From assembly GCA_036873755.1 (NCBI GenBank), contig JAVTVY010047828.1, positions 1 through 64,000 of the forward strand: a DNA stretch of 64,000 bases, read 5' to 3'. Every line of letters begins with the position of its first letter. The first letter of the stretch is position 1. This document shows positions 10,581-21,494 of this stretch, piece by piece. The DNA comes from Hanleya hanleyi (taxonomy: Eukaryota; Mollusca; Polyplacophora; Lepidopleurida; Hanleyidae). A program made the translations under genes and the position numbers. The notes under the pieces are model-generated. The model saw nothing but the letters and a program-made list of their open reading frames with translations, made no database searches and was not told the DNA's origin.

Positions 10581-11330
10581 AAGTCTAGTTGTAATCTTGA
10601 AACATATCGCATAAACTAGAATTTATTCTTGATAAAATAGGTCACGGTCGGTAAATAGGTCACGGTCGGTAAATAGGTCACGGTCGGTAAATAGGTCACG
10701 GTCGGTAAATAGGTCACGGTCGGTAAATAGGTCACGGTCGGTAAATAGGTCACGGTCGGTAAATAGGTCACGGTCGGTAAATAGGTCACGGTCGGTAAAT
10801 AGGTCACGGTCGGTAAACTTGTATATGTTTCTACCCCATAACCAGTAACTTCTTCGTATGAATTTGAAAGCCTGGATATAAGCCTATAAAACACATCGTA
10901 TTAACTAACATTTAACCTTGCCTATATAGTTGTATATAGTGTGAATTTGGAGAGCCTAGCTAGCCACGAATCCTCGAGATATTGCAATAAATGAATTTGA
11001 CCTCGATAAAATAGGTCAAAGTCAGTCAAATTTGAAAGGTTCCTATGCCACACCAGTTGCCTATCATTTTGGAGTGCCTAGATGTAACCCTTCAAAAGAT
11101 ATCACCAACACTAGAATATGACCTTGAGAAAATTAGGTCAAGGTCAGTCATTTTTAAGAGGCTTCTGACCCATCGCCAGTTGCATATGTTGTATGAATTT
11201 GGAAAGCGTCACAATAATCCATCGAGAAATATTGTGTTAACAAGCAAGATGGACAAACGGACAAGACAATATGAATAGGCTTCTTCATCACAATCCACAT
11301 ATCTGAATTTCTAGCATAAACATGACAATT
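10581..11330 (+). repeat. AGGTCA-rich dispersed repeat
   Basis: Built of decayed units of roughly 130-150 bp: TGACCTTGANAAAATAGGTCA, AGTCAAATT, CTGACCCATC, ATGAATTTGGA, then CAAGATGGACA and a GGACA-rich end. Clear at 11117-11145 (TGACCTTGAGAAAATTAGGT, then CAAGGTCAGTCA). Relatives lie at 19220, 39895 and 42080. The 18-bp array at 10637-10816 grew from one unit. Confidence 0.65.
10637..10816 (+). repeat. 18-bp tandem array, 10 units
   Basis: Ten near-perfect copies of ATAGGTCACGGTCGGTAA. The monomer is a mutated form of the AGGTCAAGGTCAGT core of the surrounding repeat, so the array is a local expansion. The minus frame is open and reads as a six-residue LPTVTY repeat. Confidence 0.95.
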
Positions 11331-11361
11331 ACCAGTGACTTACTGATTTCCAGACACGATC

Positions 11362-11844
11362 TGTTATGAATATGACTATATGCAGGCGCTTTCAAAAACC
11401 GATCCATTCAAAGCCCGTTCCTTCTCATTCACCAAACGCTATATAGACGATCTTCTCGCTGTGGATAATCGCTATATAAATGACGCAGTGAAGGATATAT
11501 ATTCACCTTCACTGGATTTGAAGGAAACTACAGATAGCCCTATAGGCACATCATATTTAGATCTATATCTCTATAAAAATGAAGTGGGCATTCTCTCTCG
11601 TCGACTTTATGACAAAAGAGATGATTACAATTTCGACATCGTAAACTATCCCTTTCTGGATAGTAATATTCCAGTAGGATCTGCATATGGCGTATACATA
11701 TCTCGCCTGGTAGCATTTGCTAGATCCTGTGTTAAGTGTGACGATTTTAATCAACGTCACAAAACATTGTTGCAGAAACTTATAAAACAGGGCTATTCCA
11801 ACAAGTGTCTAATTCCGCTTAACCCGGGGCTAGGGGCCGTATGA
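11362..11844 (+). pseudogene. Reverse transcriptase fragment (PLE-A), C-terminal part
   Basis: This encodes the C-terminal half of a retroelement reverse transcriptase. Visible motifs in order: RYIDDLL, the catalytic YxDD region, about 25 residues in from 11380; a TSYLDLYLY block; YDKRDDYNFDIVNYPFLDSN; and YGVYISRLVAFAR. This combination marks a widespread metazoan RT group close to Penelope-like elements. The palm N-terminus with its first catalytic Asp and the GIPMG motif is missing. The reading extends upstream in frame to about 11362 (CYEYDY). After KQGYS the frame skips a block (SKFLKFGDTY) present in other copies, so the copy carries a deletion and a premature end. Dead copy; family assignment inferred from motifs. 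Confidence 0.75.
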
Positions 11845-11905
11845 ACCCATGTACTTCAAGAACCTCATGGTACTCATATGAACAGTCACAATCAAAGCGT
11901 GACTG
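11814..11905 (+). ncRNA. PLE structured-RNA segment (family A), copy 1
   Basis: H0 TCCG/CGGG (11814-11817 with 11825-11828, one wobble); linker GCTAGGGGC; H1 CGTATGA/TCATATG (11838-11844 with 11874-11880); AA; H2 CAGTCAC/GTGACTG (11883-11889 with 11899-11905), loop AATCAAAGC. H2 is a perfect stem. The RT frame ends inside H1. Confidence 0.65.
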
Positions 11906-12202
11906 AGATACATCATTCTTTAGATGACGACTTTATAACGAATATTATGGATTAAGAATACTGATCAGCGATACGGATTGATATTTTTGGAACATCATGA
12001 TGTCTTGCCGGCATCATTGAAAACTATTGACCGCTTCTCTCTTGCAGGAAAATAGCCTATGTTTTTGTATACTATGATTGTCTTTTTGAATTTGGTGCTA
12101 AAACTGTTATATGGAAAATGGAATAGGTCTTTGGATTATGGACGCGGATATTCTCTATGGACGACGGCTGGATTATGAATGACGGACTAGACGCTTGTAA
12201 CT
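11845..12202 (+). mobile_element. PLE-A 3' tail, copy 1
   Basis: Carries the rest of the structured RNA, then the conserved tail (GATACGGATT, GGAACATCATGATGTCTTGC, CTTCTCTCTTGCAGG, GGACGCGGATATTCTC) to the shared terminus GACGCTTGTAA. A second, 5'-truncated copy begins at the next base. Confidence 0.8.
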
Positions 12203-12692
12203 CAAAGTTTCTCAAATTTGGCGATACATATCGCATGCTGATAGCAAAATACGAGCGTAGCGTGCAAGATCTATGGCGTTATGTTTCGTAACTTGCGTCT
12301 AATTTTGCTCAACTCGGGGCTAGGGGCCGTATGAACCCATGTACTTCAAGATCCCCGTGTTGTTCATATGAACAGTCACAATCAAAGCGTGATTGAGATA
12401 CATCATTCTCTAGATGACGACTTTACAACGATTATTATGGATTAAGAATACTGATCAGCGATACGGATTTTATATTTTTGGAACATCATGATGTCTTGTC
12501 GGCATCATTGAAAACTGTTGACCGCTTTTCTCTTGCAGGAAACTAGCCTATGTTTATGTATACTATGATTGTCCTTTTGAATTTGATGCTAATGCTGTTA
12601 CATGGAATATGGAATAGGTCTTTGGATTATGGACGCGGATGTTCTTTGGTGGACGACGGCTGAATTATGGATGACGGACTGGACGCTTATAA
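12203..12692 (+). mobile_element. PLE-A 3' fragment, copy 2 (head to tail)
   Basis: Starts abruptly within RT coding sequence (SKFLKFGDTYR...KYERSVQDLWRYVS) immediately after the terminus of copy 1. It continues through the structured RNA (H1 12328-12334/12364-12370; H2 12373-12379/12389-12395 with one G-T pair) to GACGCTTATAAT. Head-to-tail partial copies are a habit of Penelope-like elements. Confidence 0.8.
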
Positions 12693-12694
12693 TT

Positions 12695-12960
12695 TCACCT
12701 TTGACCTATTTTTCCCCTTTGCCAATGACTAAGGTATACGCCAAGTTTAGTTTCGGTTTGGCTTGACTGGCACTAATCCATGACCTGGCACTGGAGATAT
12801 CGCAAAGACAGCAACGTTAAGGACGGACAGACGGATGGACACATCTTTCCATTGCATTGAACGATCTCGTCTGACGACGATAGTATGAAAACCTATCGCT
12901 TTGAATAAACATTTAATGGCCATTATATAGAGTTTTAATGTCCATCTCATGGGCTTTGCC
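12695..12960 (+). repeat. AGGTCA/GGACAGAC dispersed repeat, fragment
   Basis: Contains TTTGACCTATTTTTCC, CACTGGAGATATCGCA and GGACGGACAGACGGATGGAC, the terminal layout seen at 19680-19860, 20695-20915 and 40430-40740. Confidence 0.5.
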
Positions 12961-13737
12961 CATATCTCGTTCTACATTTTCATGCCTGGTTTCAGTAAAA
13001 CTAATGGCTATTTGAGTGTTTGTCAATGTCCAGTATTGTATGGGTGCTGACATATGTATAACGCTGTTGATCCGCTGGCCGCATTAATGGGTGATAAATA
13101 TGTGAATGAAAATGTAATAACACAAAACAACTTATTACATGGAACAGGTGACAATTTACTTCTAAAGATCAAAGCAGAGATCACATATTCATGTTCATAA
13201 TATATAGATATTCGTTAGTGACAGTAAATATTCAGTCCTTACAAAAGAACACCTGACCGTTAAAATGAAAACGTCTTTAATAGTCGGTTCTGGACAACGA
13301 AAAGAGTATTGTTCGATCTACATGTACATACAACGTACCGTCTTTAATCGCTAAGAATTGGATACAGATTATTTAGATCCCTGTATATACATACAACCAT
13401 GCTATCCTTACAGTTTATCAACATGCGGAGAGAATATCAGAAATTGGACAATGATACATGTATTTGACATATTTCCACATATAGCGCAATATTCAATTTG
13501 CTCAATGGAATCACTTTGGCTTTACACCTGCTTGTACACAATACAGCTATGACATACCGACCACACCAGTAACATACTCACATAGACTAGCTACATTAAG
13601 ATAGCTACATCAGTTTGATTTTCAATACGCATACTTGGGATGTTCGTTATAATCTAATTCTTGATGTATTTGTTCTGCTGTTAATTAATAAGCGATTGCT
13701 TCAGATGAAAAGACCGACATCGGTACTAGTTTTTCTC
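12961..13737. other. Unassigned intergenic DNA
   Basis: No gene or shared repeat recognised. Confidence 0.45.
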
Positions 13738-15010
13738 CTAAAATATAGTCCCGGCCACAATGGTTGATGCATTGGTAAAAAGAGAGAATCTTTGACAGAA
13801 CAATGTATACATAGTTCTGGAGAATCCGGTTGATTCTTCAGGATATCTTTCGACGGTTCATGAATCTCCTATAGGATTACCTGTTCATGAATCTCCTATA
13901 GGATTACCTGTTCATGAATCTCCTATAGGATTACCTGTTCATGAATCTCCTATAGGATTACCTGTTCATGAATCTCCTATAGGATTACCTGTTTTCTTGA
14001 GCTTTTTTCGACAATCTATCTGTATTGGCATTCGAATAGCGGACCATTTCATATGAACTATCAATAATCTACGCAAATTCCTGGGAAAAGCAATGCGAAT
14101 GAAAAGGATTTTATTTCCGCTGGGGAAGTGACATGGTAACCATTTGGAATTAAAAACTGTTTGCGACCACATCGTAGCCATTGAGTGTTCCTTGATATGC
14201 AGGATTTCTGCCTTGGGTGTCACTTTTTTTGACCTATAAAATTATTTTAATCTTTCACAAAGCAGCTTCAAGTTGCTTTAAGGTCAATTCTCACGCTGCG
14301 ATTTGTAGTAACAACTTGTAGCATATAACTCAGTTGCATCGTGAGAACACTCGTATGATATTAGTCGCATGCTATACAAGTTGTATGAAAAAGGGACTGG
14401 GGTCAGACATAAAAACTTGGTTTTTCACGAAAAGGTCTCCCGTTAGCAACGCCACCGATTCTGATGAAAAGAGGATGCAAACACAGGCGACTTGTACCTT
14501 AGTCCAATTTAACCCAACCTTGTGGCAGTCGACGTCTCGTGTCGCCCCCGTATTAACATTGTCTGGTATCTAGTCGGTGGTTTCAGCACGCTGTTCATGT
14601 GGAATTCCGGTTTTCTTTGCAATAAGACATTGTGAGTAGCATACATTGTACCATGACGTTTTACGCCAATAAGTGACGTACGATGTGAAAACGCAGCATA
14701 CCAATGGATATGGACTGACTAAAATGTTGTTGCAAGTCGTTTAAATTCGGAAAGATTTCCAACGATAGTCTTTTCGAAAAAAAATCGCTTTTCATTCGCA
14801 TTAACATTCTCTGGAATTTAGATAGATTAATGATAGTTCGTCTGAAATGATCCGCTATTCGAATTTCAATACAGGAATTGTGTCGAACAAAGCTCACGAA
14901 ACAGGGAATCCTTGGAACTGCAGGAAGAAATACTCAAGAATCCATCTGATTCGCTTGAACCGTTCTGTCAAAATTTCGAATTCTTTACCAATGCACCAAC
15001 CATTGTTGAC
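13738..15010 (+). mobile_element. Long-TIR DNA element, copy B
   Basis: The left arm (13738-14110) and right arm (about 14770-15010) are inverted complements: CAATGGTTGATGCATTGGT pairs with ACCAATGCACCAACCATTG, and TTTTCTTGAGC pairs with GCTCACGAAAC. The body is collinear with copy A at 3460-4865. The left arm is longer because a 27-bp segment has expanded to five copies. No transposase is seen, so it is non-autonomous. Confidence 0.65.
13856..13990 (+). repeat. 27-bp tandem array, 5 units, inside a TIR
   Basis: Five essentially identical 27-bp units (GTTCATGAATCTCCTATAGG plus ATTACCT) starting at 13856, 13883, 13910, 13937 and 13964. The other TIR arms in the window have one unit, so the array expanded after insertion or in this lineage. 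Confidence 0.95.
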
Positions 15011-16768
15011 GAGACTGTACAAAACTGACTTTCGACAAAATTTAGTACAAAAAATTATTCCGAAAACTACAATTTCAGTCAAAACAGACCAATTGTAGAG
15101 AAGGGAAGCGTTCCGAAAACTACAGAATTTCAATCAAAGAGACTAAATGTAAGTCCTCGACTAGACTAAAGTTCTTGAAGACAAAGTTAGCAATATATAC
15201 TATTTCACGTGTCCTAATTACACATGTTCATACAAATACACATATTATTGCATCCATACAAACTGAGAAGGGATTTAATGAATGGCTATATGCCTTCATA
15301 TTCTCCAGAAGTGAAATACACACTTAACAAAAAAGGTGCTGCTTCGTAAGTCTTCTTATTGTCTCGATATACCTCATTTTGACAGCACAGGGCGTACAGA
15401 TATAACAGACATTACAAAAGATCAAAGGTAGCATATCTTTAGTAAGAGTGTACACGTATAGTATCATCAGCTATGTACAATTGGAAAGGTCTATATGCTA
15501 ATTACTTTACAGAAAATACTTAAGATGCATGCCGAATACATATCCTAGATATATATTTTAATGTCAATATATGCCGTTTTGCCCCTGTATACACTTTGGT
15601 TTCAATACTCCAGTATGGGCTCACAACCAGTTTTGTCATGCGTTCTGAAGCGCCTATAGTTTGCCATGGGAGTACAATTTCATCATGGAGTAAGTGTTAT
15701 TAAAATATTATTTAAGTTTACCTTTAAGTTTAGCTTAAACACTACATATGGATAATGATTTATCTATGCAATGAAGAATATTCGAACAGTTCATTGTAAA
15801 TGCATTTCAGTATAAATTACAATAAGTTTACTTTTATAGCTAAAAGGGTATGCTACACATGTAAATGCTAGTTATATACGTGGATACAGTAGTATTATGT
15901 CTCCGGTATATGGGAATTCAATCCTCACCTCTCCAGAGCTTGTACTTCTTCGCCGCACGAACAACAAAGCTCATTGGATGCAACAGAAACAATCTATCAA
16001 TGCGACTGTTTGGGTTTCTCTGAAAACGATCTACAATTGCCCCGAACATTGGAGAATCTCTCGCGGTATCTTTCTATGGCACTTGATATCTTCTGTTGTA
16101 GCAAATAACCATAACACACTTTGATAATACACACGTTACCTGCGAACCATGCGCCCTAAAAGGATTCCCTTACATCTGAACCACGAATAGTCCAAAATCC
16201 TTCTTTCTCCCGTGAAAATGACACTTTTATTGAGCGTCCAATGACTGCATCAGCACACGACTTACCGCAAGAACAACTCCGTTCACTTAACATATAAATC
16301 TGTCAGAATTCAATGGTGGAATAGTACTGAATATAAAACATGTACACAGAACATCTCGAAATCCGCATAGGATTTTGACCATGCATTGTCAATCAGAGAC
16401 TATGTATACAGTTATTCTGACAATTGTGTCGTATACACAGCTAAATGTACAGGACGCTATACTAGCTACATCTCATCGTGTGAGGATTGATATAATGGTC
16501 CTCTCACGATAGATACTACATACCCGTCTGGTTTAACTTCATCGTCTACGCCCAGCAATATGGTGGAATATTATGAACGTTGCATTACAGACAATGTTAT
16601 TGGTGATCCATCTTGGGCAGGAACACCAACAGTCATAGAACATTCTATTATTTTAGTAAACTGAGTATTTTACGAATGGCGAATAGTCACATCTCATATT
16701 ATTGTGTGTCCGCCATGAAATGATTCATGATTGTTCAATTACGAAGTAATCTTCACACGAACAATGAG
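15011..16768. other. Netrin 3' flank, no gene seen
   Basis: AT-rich DNA directly downstream of netrin. It may include the netrin 3' UTR. A minus-strand AATAAA lies at about 16225-16232, some 840 bases after the stop, but without an obvious GT-rich element after it. No repeats or genes recognised. Confidence 0.35.
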
Positions 16769-16852
16769 CATCTACCACTGCTGACGTGATGAGACTCATC
16801 TACCACTGCTGACGTGATGAGACTCATCTACCACTGCTGACGTGATGAGGCT
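16769..16852 (+). repeat. 28-bp tandem array, 3 units
   Basis: Three units of CATCTACCACTGCTGACGTG plus ATGAGACT (16769, 16797, 16825); the last has one substitution. Confidence 0.95.
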
Positions 16853-17069
16853 CAAGACAGGTATAACCGTCCGAGGTATAAATAGAGCAATATATATACA
16901 CACACTCGCACATATATATAGCTTGGTCTTTGTGGACAGTGAGGTATTTTCTCAGCAAGAAAGCACTTTTAAGAACTTAATGACTGAATACATGTGCGGC
17001 TTGGGCCTTGCGTGTCACCCGTCATCTTAATGAAGTGAGTTGGAAACCGTCTCACTTTCAAACGTTCAT

Positions 17070-17392
17070 TTACCGACAGCGCCCTCTCCTCTCCCGCTTG
17101 CCGTATTTCCTCAGCCTCCGTTGCCACTGCTCTCGCCATCGGATAACAATGCTCTTTCTGTCCACAATGAAACCTGACCTGTGATCGTTTCGGTAGTATT
17201 TCCCGACAATCAGGTAGCGTCTACTAAGTCGTATTTTGGGACATTTGCAAGCCAAATCCTTCTGTGGGACCCAGAGGTAGGTTTCTCCCCGCCGTACCCG
17301 TTGTTGTCCCCGCTTGTACATGCTGATAATATTGATGGTGAATTTTATCCAGTCATCCACATTTTCTCTTGATAAAATATGAGCTTGTATGG
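17070..17392 (-). CDS. netrin: Netrin, last coding exon (NTR/C345C domain, C-terminal part)
   Basis: The terminal exon of a netrin, a secreted laminin-related ligand that guides axons and cells through DCC/UNC5-type receptors. It encodes 106 residues plus TAA (17070-17072). Family landmarks: FTINIISMYKRG, RRGETYLWV, DLACKCPKI (two NTR cysteines), SGFIVDRKS, IRWREQW and a basic C-terminus RRLRKYGKRERRGRCR. These follow vertebrate netrin-1 nearly throughout. The basic tail is the family's heparin- and matrix-binding end. The acceptor TTTCAG is at 17393-17398; the exon opens with CC, completing a phase-1 Ala codon from the exon at 20947-21015. The frame is open further upstream, but that part is intronic. 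No breaks; the gene looks functional here. Confidence 0.95.
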
Positions 17393-19219
17393 CTGAAATA
17401 TAAATATGTATATATATAGTTACAGATAAGCTAATTGTTACATATAAGCTATAACAATACCTGAATGGACTAAATGATCCTGAACTGCATCGAAGGCCCA
17501 ACTGTCCCCAACCACTACTAGGAACACGGCGAGGGAACACTTTTGTCGAAAATTCAGCCTTTAAAACCCACATTCCATACACAGCAAATCTGTCCAATTA
17601 TATAACCCGGTGAAAACATGGATCGCTCTTTAAATCGGTAATTGAGATTTAGTCTCCTATTGGATGAAACATTTTTGGCGGACGTTTTCGCAGACAATTT
17701 GCCAAGGAAACCATGCATACTGAGCAGCAGGCATAGTAAGGAACAGTCTTCGAAAACTGGCATGTCACGACGTATGTAAGATGGCAAGGTGATGCCTAAG
17801 TAGAACGTCTGCTTGACCATGTATTTCACACAGAGACCATTCAATAGCAAACACCATCTTCTTTTGCGCTGCTATTTCCGCCATGCAGTATGTGACTGAT
17901 AGCGGTTTCTAATTACGTTCTATATTAATAGTTCGAAGGTAAGAAAGTTTCATTGTTAGGATTACCAGAAAAAACACGGCGAGGCAATCGATTCCTCTAC
18001 CAAACAATACCGGAATCTGGTTACTGGGGCTTTACTAGGCGGGATGGGGGACAGGATCGGAGCAATGTCACGGACAAACCCTCCAGACCCGGGCTAATGC
18101 CGTGCGACATTGGCGTGTCTCTGTTCACAGTACTGCAGTCGGCAAGGATAGGTCATGAAACAAATTCACACAATACCCTGACAATATAATCCAAACACGA
18201 CAGCAACTGGGGAATGTCTAACAAGAATTTTGTCAGATTTAAAGGATCTCGGGGTGTCTTTCCGGTGTCATATCGACTCAGATTATACAAGCGATATCCG
18301 AGAAACTCACAAAATATTAGCATGTAACGAGCCGCCATACCTCATACACATACCCCTGATATGCGACCTGTGCGACCCGCAGACGATGTAACAAGCCCAA
18401 CGTGACATACAACGGGATTTGCGCGAGACAATTATCACGAATCCAACATTGACATGAGATTTCAGTGTGCTCGGGATTTAAAGCATCTGTGTATGCCTCA
18501 CGCACCAGGCGAGGCGCTATTGTAGATTGTAACGGTCGTCAAAGTGGCAAAATAATGGGATAATACAAGTGATACTGGAGAAGAATTCGCATTCAAGATA
18601 TCATGTTCGTACCGGTATTGCGCGATCAATGAAGTTACTATACTAAAACTATACAGAATGAATAACAGAGTACTGTTATAGAGGCAGGTATATTTGGCTA
18701 CGAATATCGGTTCCTGGTTGGTGCTATTGTACAACCGAAATGATATGCAATATGTATTCCCTATTGTTTTACCACATCTAGTGCCCATGTTGGCACGAAG
18801 CCTTACGTGTATGGAACAGTTTGAACAGGCTTTGGGATGCTCAACCGACAAATAAGTCTCTTCATTCAGTTTCTTAATCAATCTTTTTCAAACGAGTCAA
18901 CATGGGCGAAAGAGGTTGGAATCCCTGCTTTGTTTGTTTCTTCATCTACCAATCCGACTATTATAGAATTAGCCAAAATACATACGAAAGACCTTGATCA
19001 TTTGTGTATACCCTGTGAACTGGGAATCATATACGGTCACAGACACAATTCTCCGTTGTGTCCGTGATTTGCCTGAGGAACGAAACCAGTCCACTGCTCT
19101 GATTTTTGAAGTTTGAATTTTGCTCCATTTATATATCTTCAATATACGCCTACGCACACCTGACTGCATAACAACAATTTGAGGGACACTCGGTGAACCC
19201 GGCCATGATCCCGAGATAA

Positions 19220-19860
19220 TGCAAGAAACAAAATTTGACCTCCACAAGTTAGGTCAAGTTCAGTCAAATTGAAAAAAAGTTTACAGTTGCATTTGTAGTA
19301 TGAATTTGGAGAGCCAAGATGTAATCCTTCAAAATATGTCGCTAATACTAGAATTTTACTTTTGAAAATAGGTCAAGGTCAATCATCTTCAATAGGCTGC
19401 TGACCCATCGGCAGTTACATATGTTAACTTAATTTGGAAAGCCTGACACTAATTCTTTAAGAGATATCGTCGTACCAAGCACGATGGACAGACAGACAGC
19501 GGACGGACGGATCCATGAAGACAGTACCCATTTAACCAATATTGGCCGAGGCGTAAAAATAAACAGGCTTCCTTTTCGCCATTACGATCTACATCTCTGA
19601 ACTGTACTTTTAACATAAACAGAACAATTTTCAGTAATTCACTGATTTTCCGTCACAGTTACCTTGACCTTTTGATTTTAAAATGAATAGGGTTCCTCTT
19701 TGCTCCATGGATAAATGGATAAGGTAAACCCAAAGTTTGGTAGCATTCCATCTTACATGGCCTGGAGATGGATATATCACATAGCTTGCCAATGTTAACA
19801 CACGGAGGGAGAGAACTTACTGGAATTTAGCTGTCATCTTCTTTTTATACGCTCGTCGTG
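19220..19860 (+). repeat. AGGTCA-rich dispersed repeat in netrin intron
   Basis: Units carry TTGACCTCCACAAGTTAGGT and ATAGGTCAAGGTCAATCATC, then CAGACAGCGGACGGACGG and ATTGGCCGAGGCGTAAAAAT, the same order as at 42080-42700. Confidence 0.65.
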
Positions 19861-20293
19861 AGACGAGGTCGTATAATACGATGGATATGACAACTATACT
19901 CCAATACACACCTTGCTTAGTACAAAAGCAACCCGCCTTTTAACGTCTAGTCTACCGTAAAATGGAGTACATTCGGACGACTTCTATGTTTTTATGTTAA
20001 ATGAGGTATAACATAAGACAAGGAAGTTTCGTCCATATGCGAGTATTATTAATTGCGCTAATTACGAAGAAAGTTTGCACGAATTGATCTCGCGGAGTGG
20101 GGGGATTTCGGATATGTGTTGTTTTAGCGAGGGAAATCGAAAACTTGTCTTCCAAGAGGAATATTCGGACAACTGTGCAGTACTTAAAACACTTTAAAGC
20201 AAATGAACTTACTAGATTGAGCCGGCGAGAGAGGCGGGACGAAAACAAAAAATGAGCCCAAAGGCGATAACTCTTGCCATGTAGACGACAACG

Positions 20294-20351
20294 ATTGGTG
20301 AGTAATCCAGCCCATCAATGATGGCACCAAGTAATCCAGCCCATCAATGAT
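20294..20351 (+). repeat. 29-bp direct duplication
   Basis: AGTAATCCAGCCCATCAATG plus ATGGCACCA occurs twice in a row. Confidence 0.8.
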
Positions 20352-20694
20352 GGCACCAACACTGTCGAGGCAACATATAGCTCATCGTGGTGCCCTGAAT
20401 AACATTTCTCTGATGATTTTGGGCATGTTCAAAGCCACCCACTTTTAACTGTTTTCTTGACCATGGTACGGAAATGAGACATCTTCCGGATGAAAAAGAT
20501 TGAACTTTGTGGTCTCATCATGTTTCACATGAACAGGACTTTAAAAATATAGAGGAACACATAACTGTGGTTTTAAACTGAAGTTTCGGAGAAAAGAAAA
20601 TAGTTCCCATCTGACACAATTTATTTGGATACATAAGTTGAGGTTCTTCATCTGAATAAGACATTTCTGAGAGGACTTGGTCGGCACCTTGAAT

Positions 20695-20915
20695 TTAGTA
20701 CTACAAAACGTACCGAATACGGTACTGATTTTGAGAGCACATTGGCAATGACCTTTTGACCTCAATATGAGGAGCATTCTTCCTTGTCCCATTGTAAAAT
20801 ATACATAAATTTTGATAACAATCCATAACATGGAAATGGAGATTTCGCATAGACAATCAACAATTAACTGACGGACAGACAGATCGGAACTCGCTATCGC
20901 AATATACGGACGGGT
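20695..20915 (+). repeat. AGGTCA/GGACAGAC repeat fragment
   Basis: AATGACCTTTTGACCTC, TGGAAATGGAGATTTCGCAT and ACTGACGGACAGACAG match the terminal part of the repeats at 12695 and 40430. Confidence 0.45.
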
Positions 20916-20946
20916 GTAAACATGATTTCTATTTAGGCATACTCAC

Positions 20947-21015
20947 CAAAATCTCTTTTGCAGTATTTCTTGAACTTGATTTTCCGAGACTTTGATTTGC
21001 ATTTTTCGCAGTCGC
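20947..21015 (-). CDS. netrin: Netrin exon, start of NTR domain
   Basis: A 69-nt exon bounded by TTCCAG and GTGAGT. It opens with GC, completing a Gly codon (G from the linker exon), and ends on one G that pairs with CC of the next exon to give Ala. Its 22 whole codons read DCEKCKSKSRKIKFKKYCKR plus DF. This aligns with the first NTR segment of vertebrate netrin-1 (a DC..C pair, the KIKF-type basic stretch and KKYC). The three cysteines (residues 2, 5 and 18 of the exon) belong to the NTR disulphide set. Short, but identity is secure from the motifs and the exact phase fit on both sides. Confidence 0.92.
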
Positions 21016-21494
21016 CTGGAAACAAAATCAGGTCTGTTAAATCGGGTCTAACGAAAATACAACATTGAAGCAAAAGTTGTCCCTTGATAGCTAATAATCG
21101 TAACATTTTGAGTTGCTCTTGTCTCACAATATATGAACGTCATTTCCCATGTTGGTTATGGGAGCGAAATGAGAAGGTCATGTGTGAGAAATTATGGGTG
21201 ACAAACCTGTTCAGTGCTAAGTGCAGCCGTTAACAATTTTATAAGTGTATACTTTTGGTTTACTCCCGGGAATTGGACCGGATTTACACCACATCTTCAT
21301 AGTATGAACATGAACATGCGCAGTGGTTATGAGAGATACTATTATAACTCAGCGAAGTGAGACAGCAAATATGTGGCAAAACTTGCCGTATGTCACAGCC
21401 TAACTTCCTTGAGGTACCGATATGGTATAGGCATGCGTTTATACAATGAAGGTTTGCGAGAAAGTTTTTGCTGATGAATAGTCTAATCAGTATC

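Larger units (their letters stand above)
17393..20946 (-). other. Netrin intron between the two NTR exons
   Basis: 3554 bp, GTGAGT donor (20946 downward) and TTTCAG acceptor. It holds AGGTCA-rich repeats at 19220-19860 and 20695-20915 and a short duplication at 20290-20355. Nothing is recognised in 17400-19219 or 19861-20289. Confidence 0.85.

Noticed and set aside
10616..10894. Minus-strand LPTVTY repeat protein
   Set aside because: Product of the 18-bp array; no start context or partner exon.
16225..16232. Minus-strand AATAAA as netrin polyadenylation signal
   Set aside because: It lies at a plausible distance, but no GT-rich downstream element is seen and AATAAA is common in AT-rich DNA.
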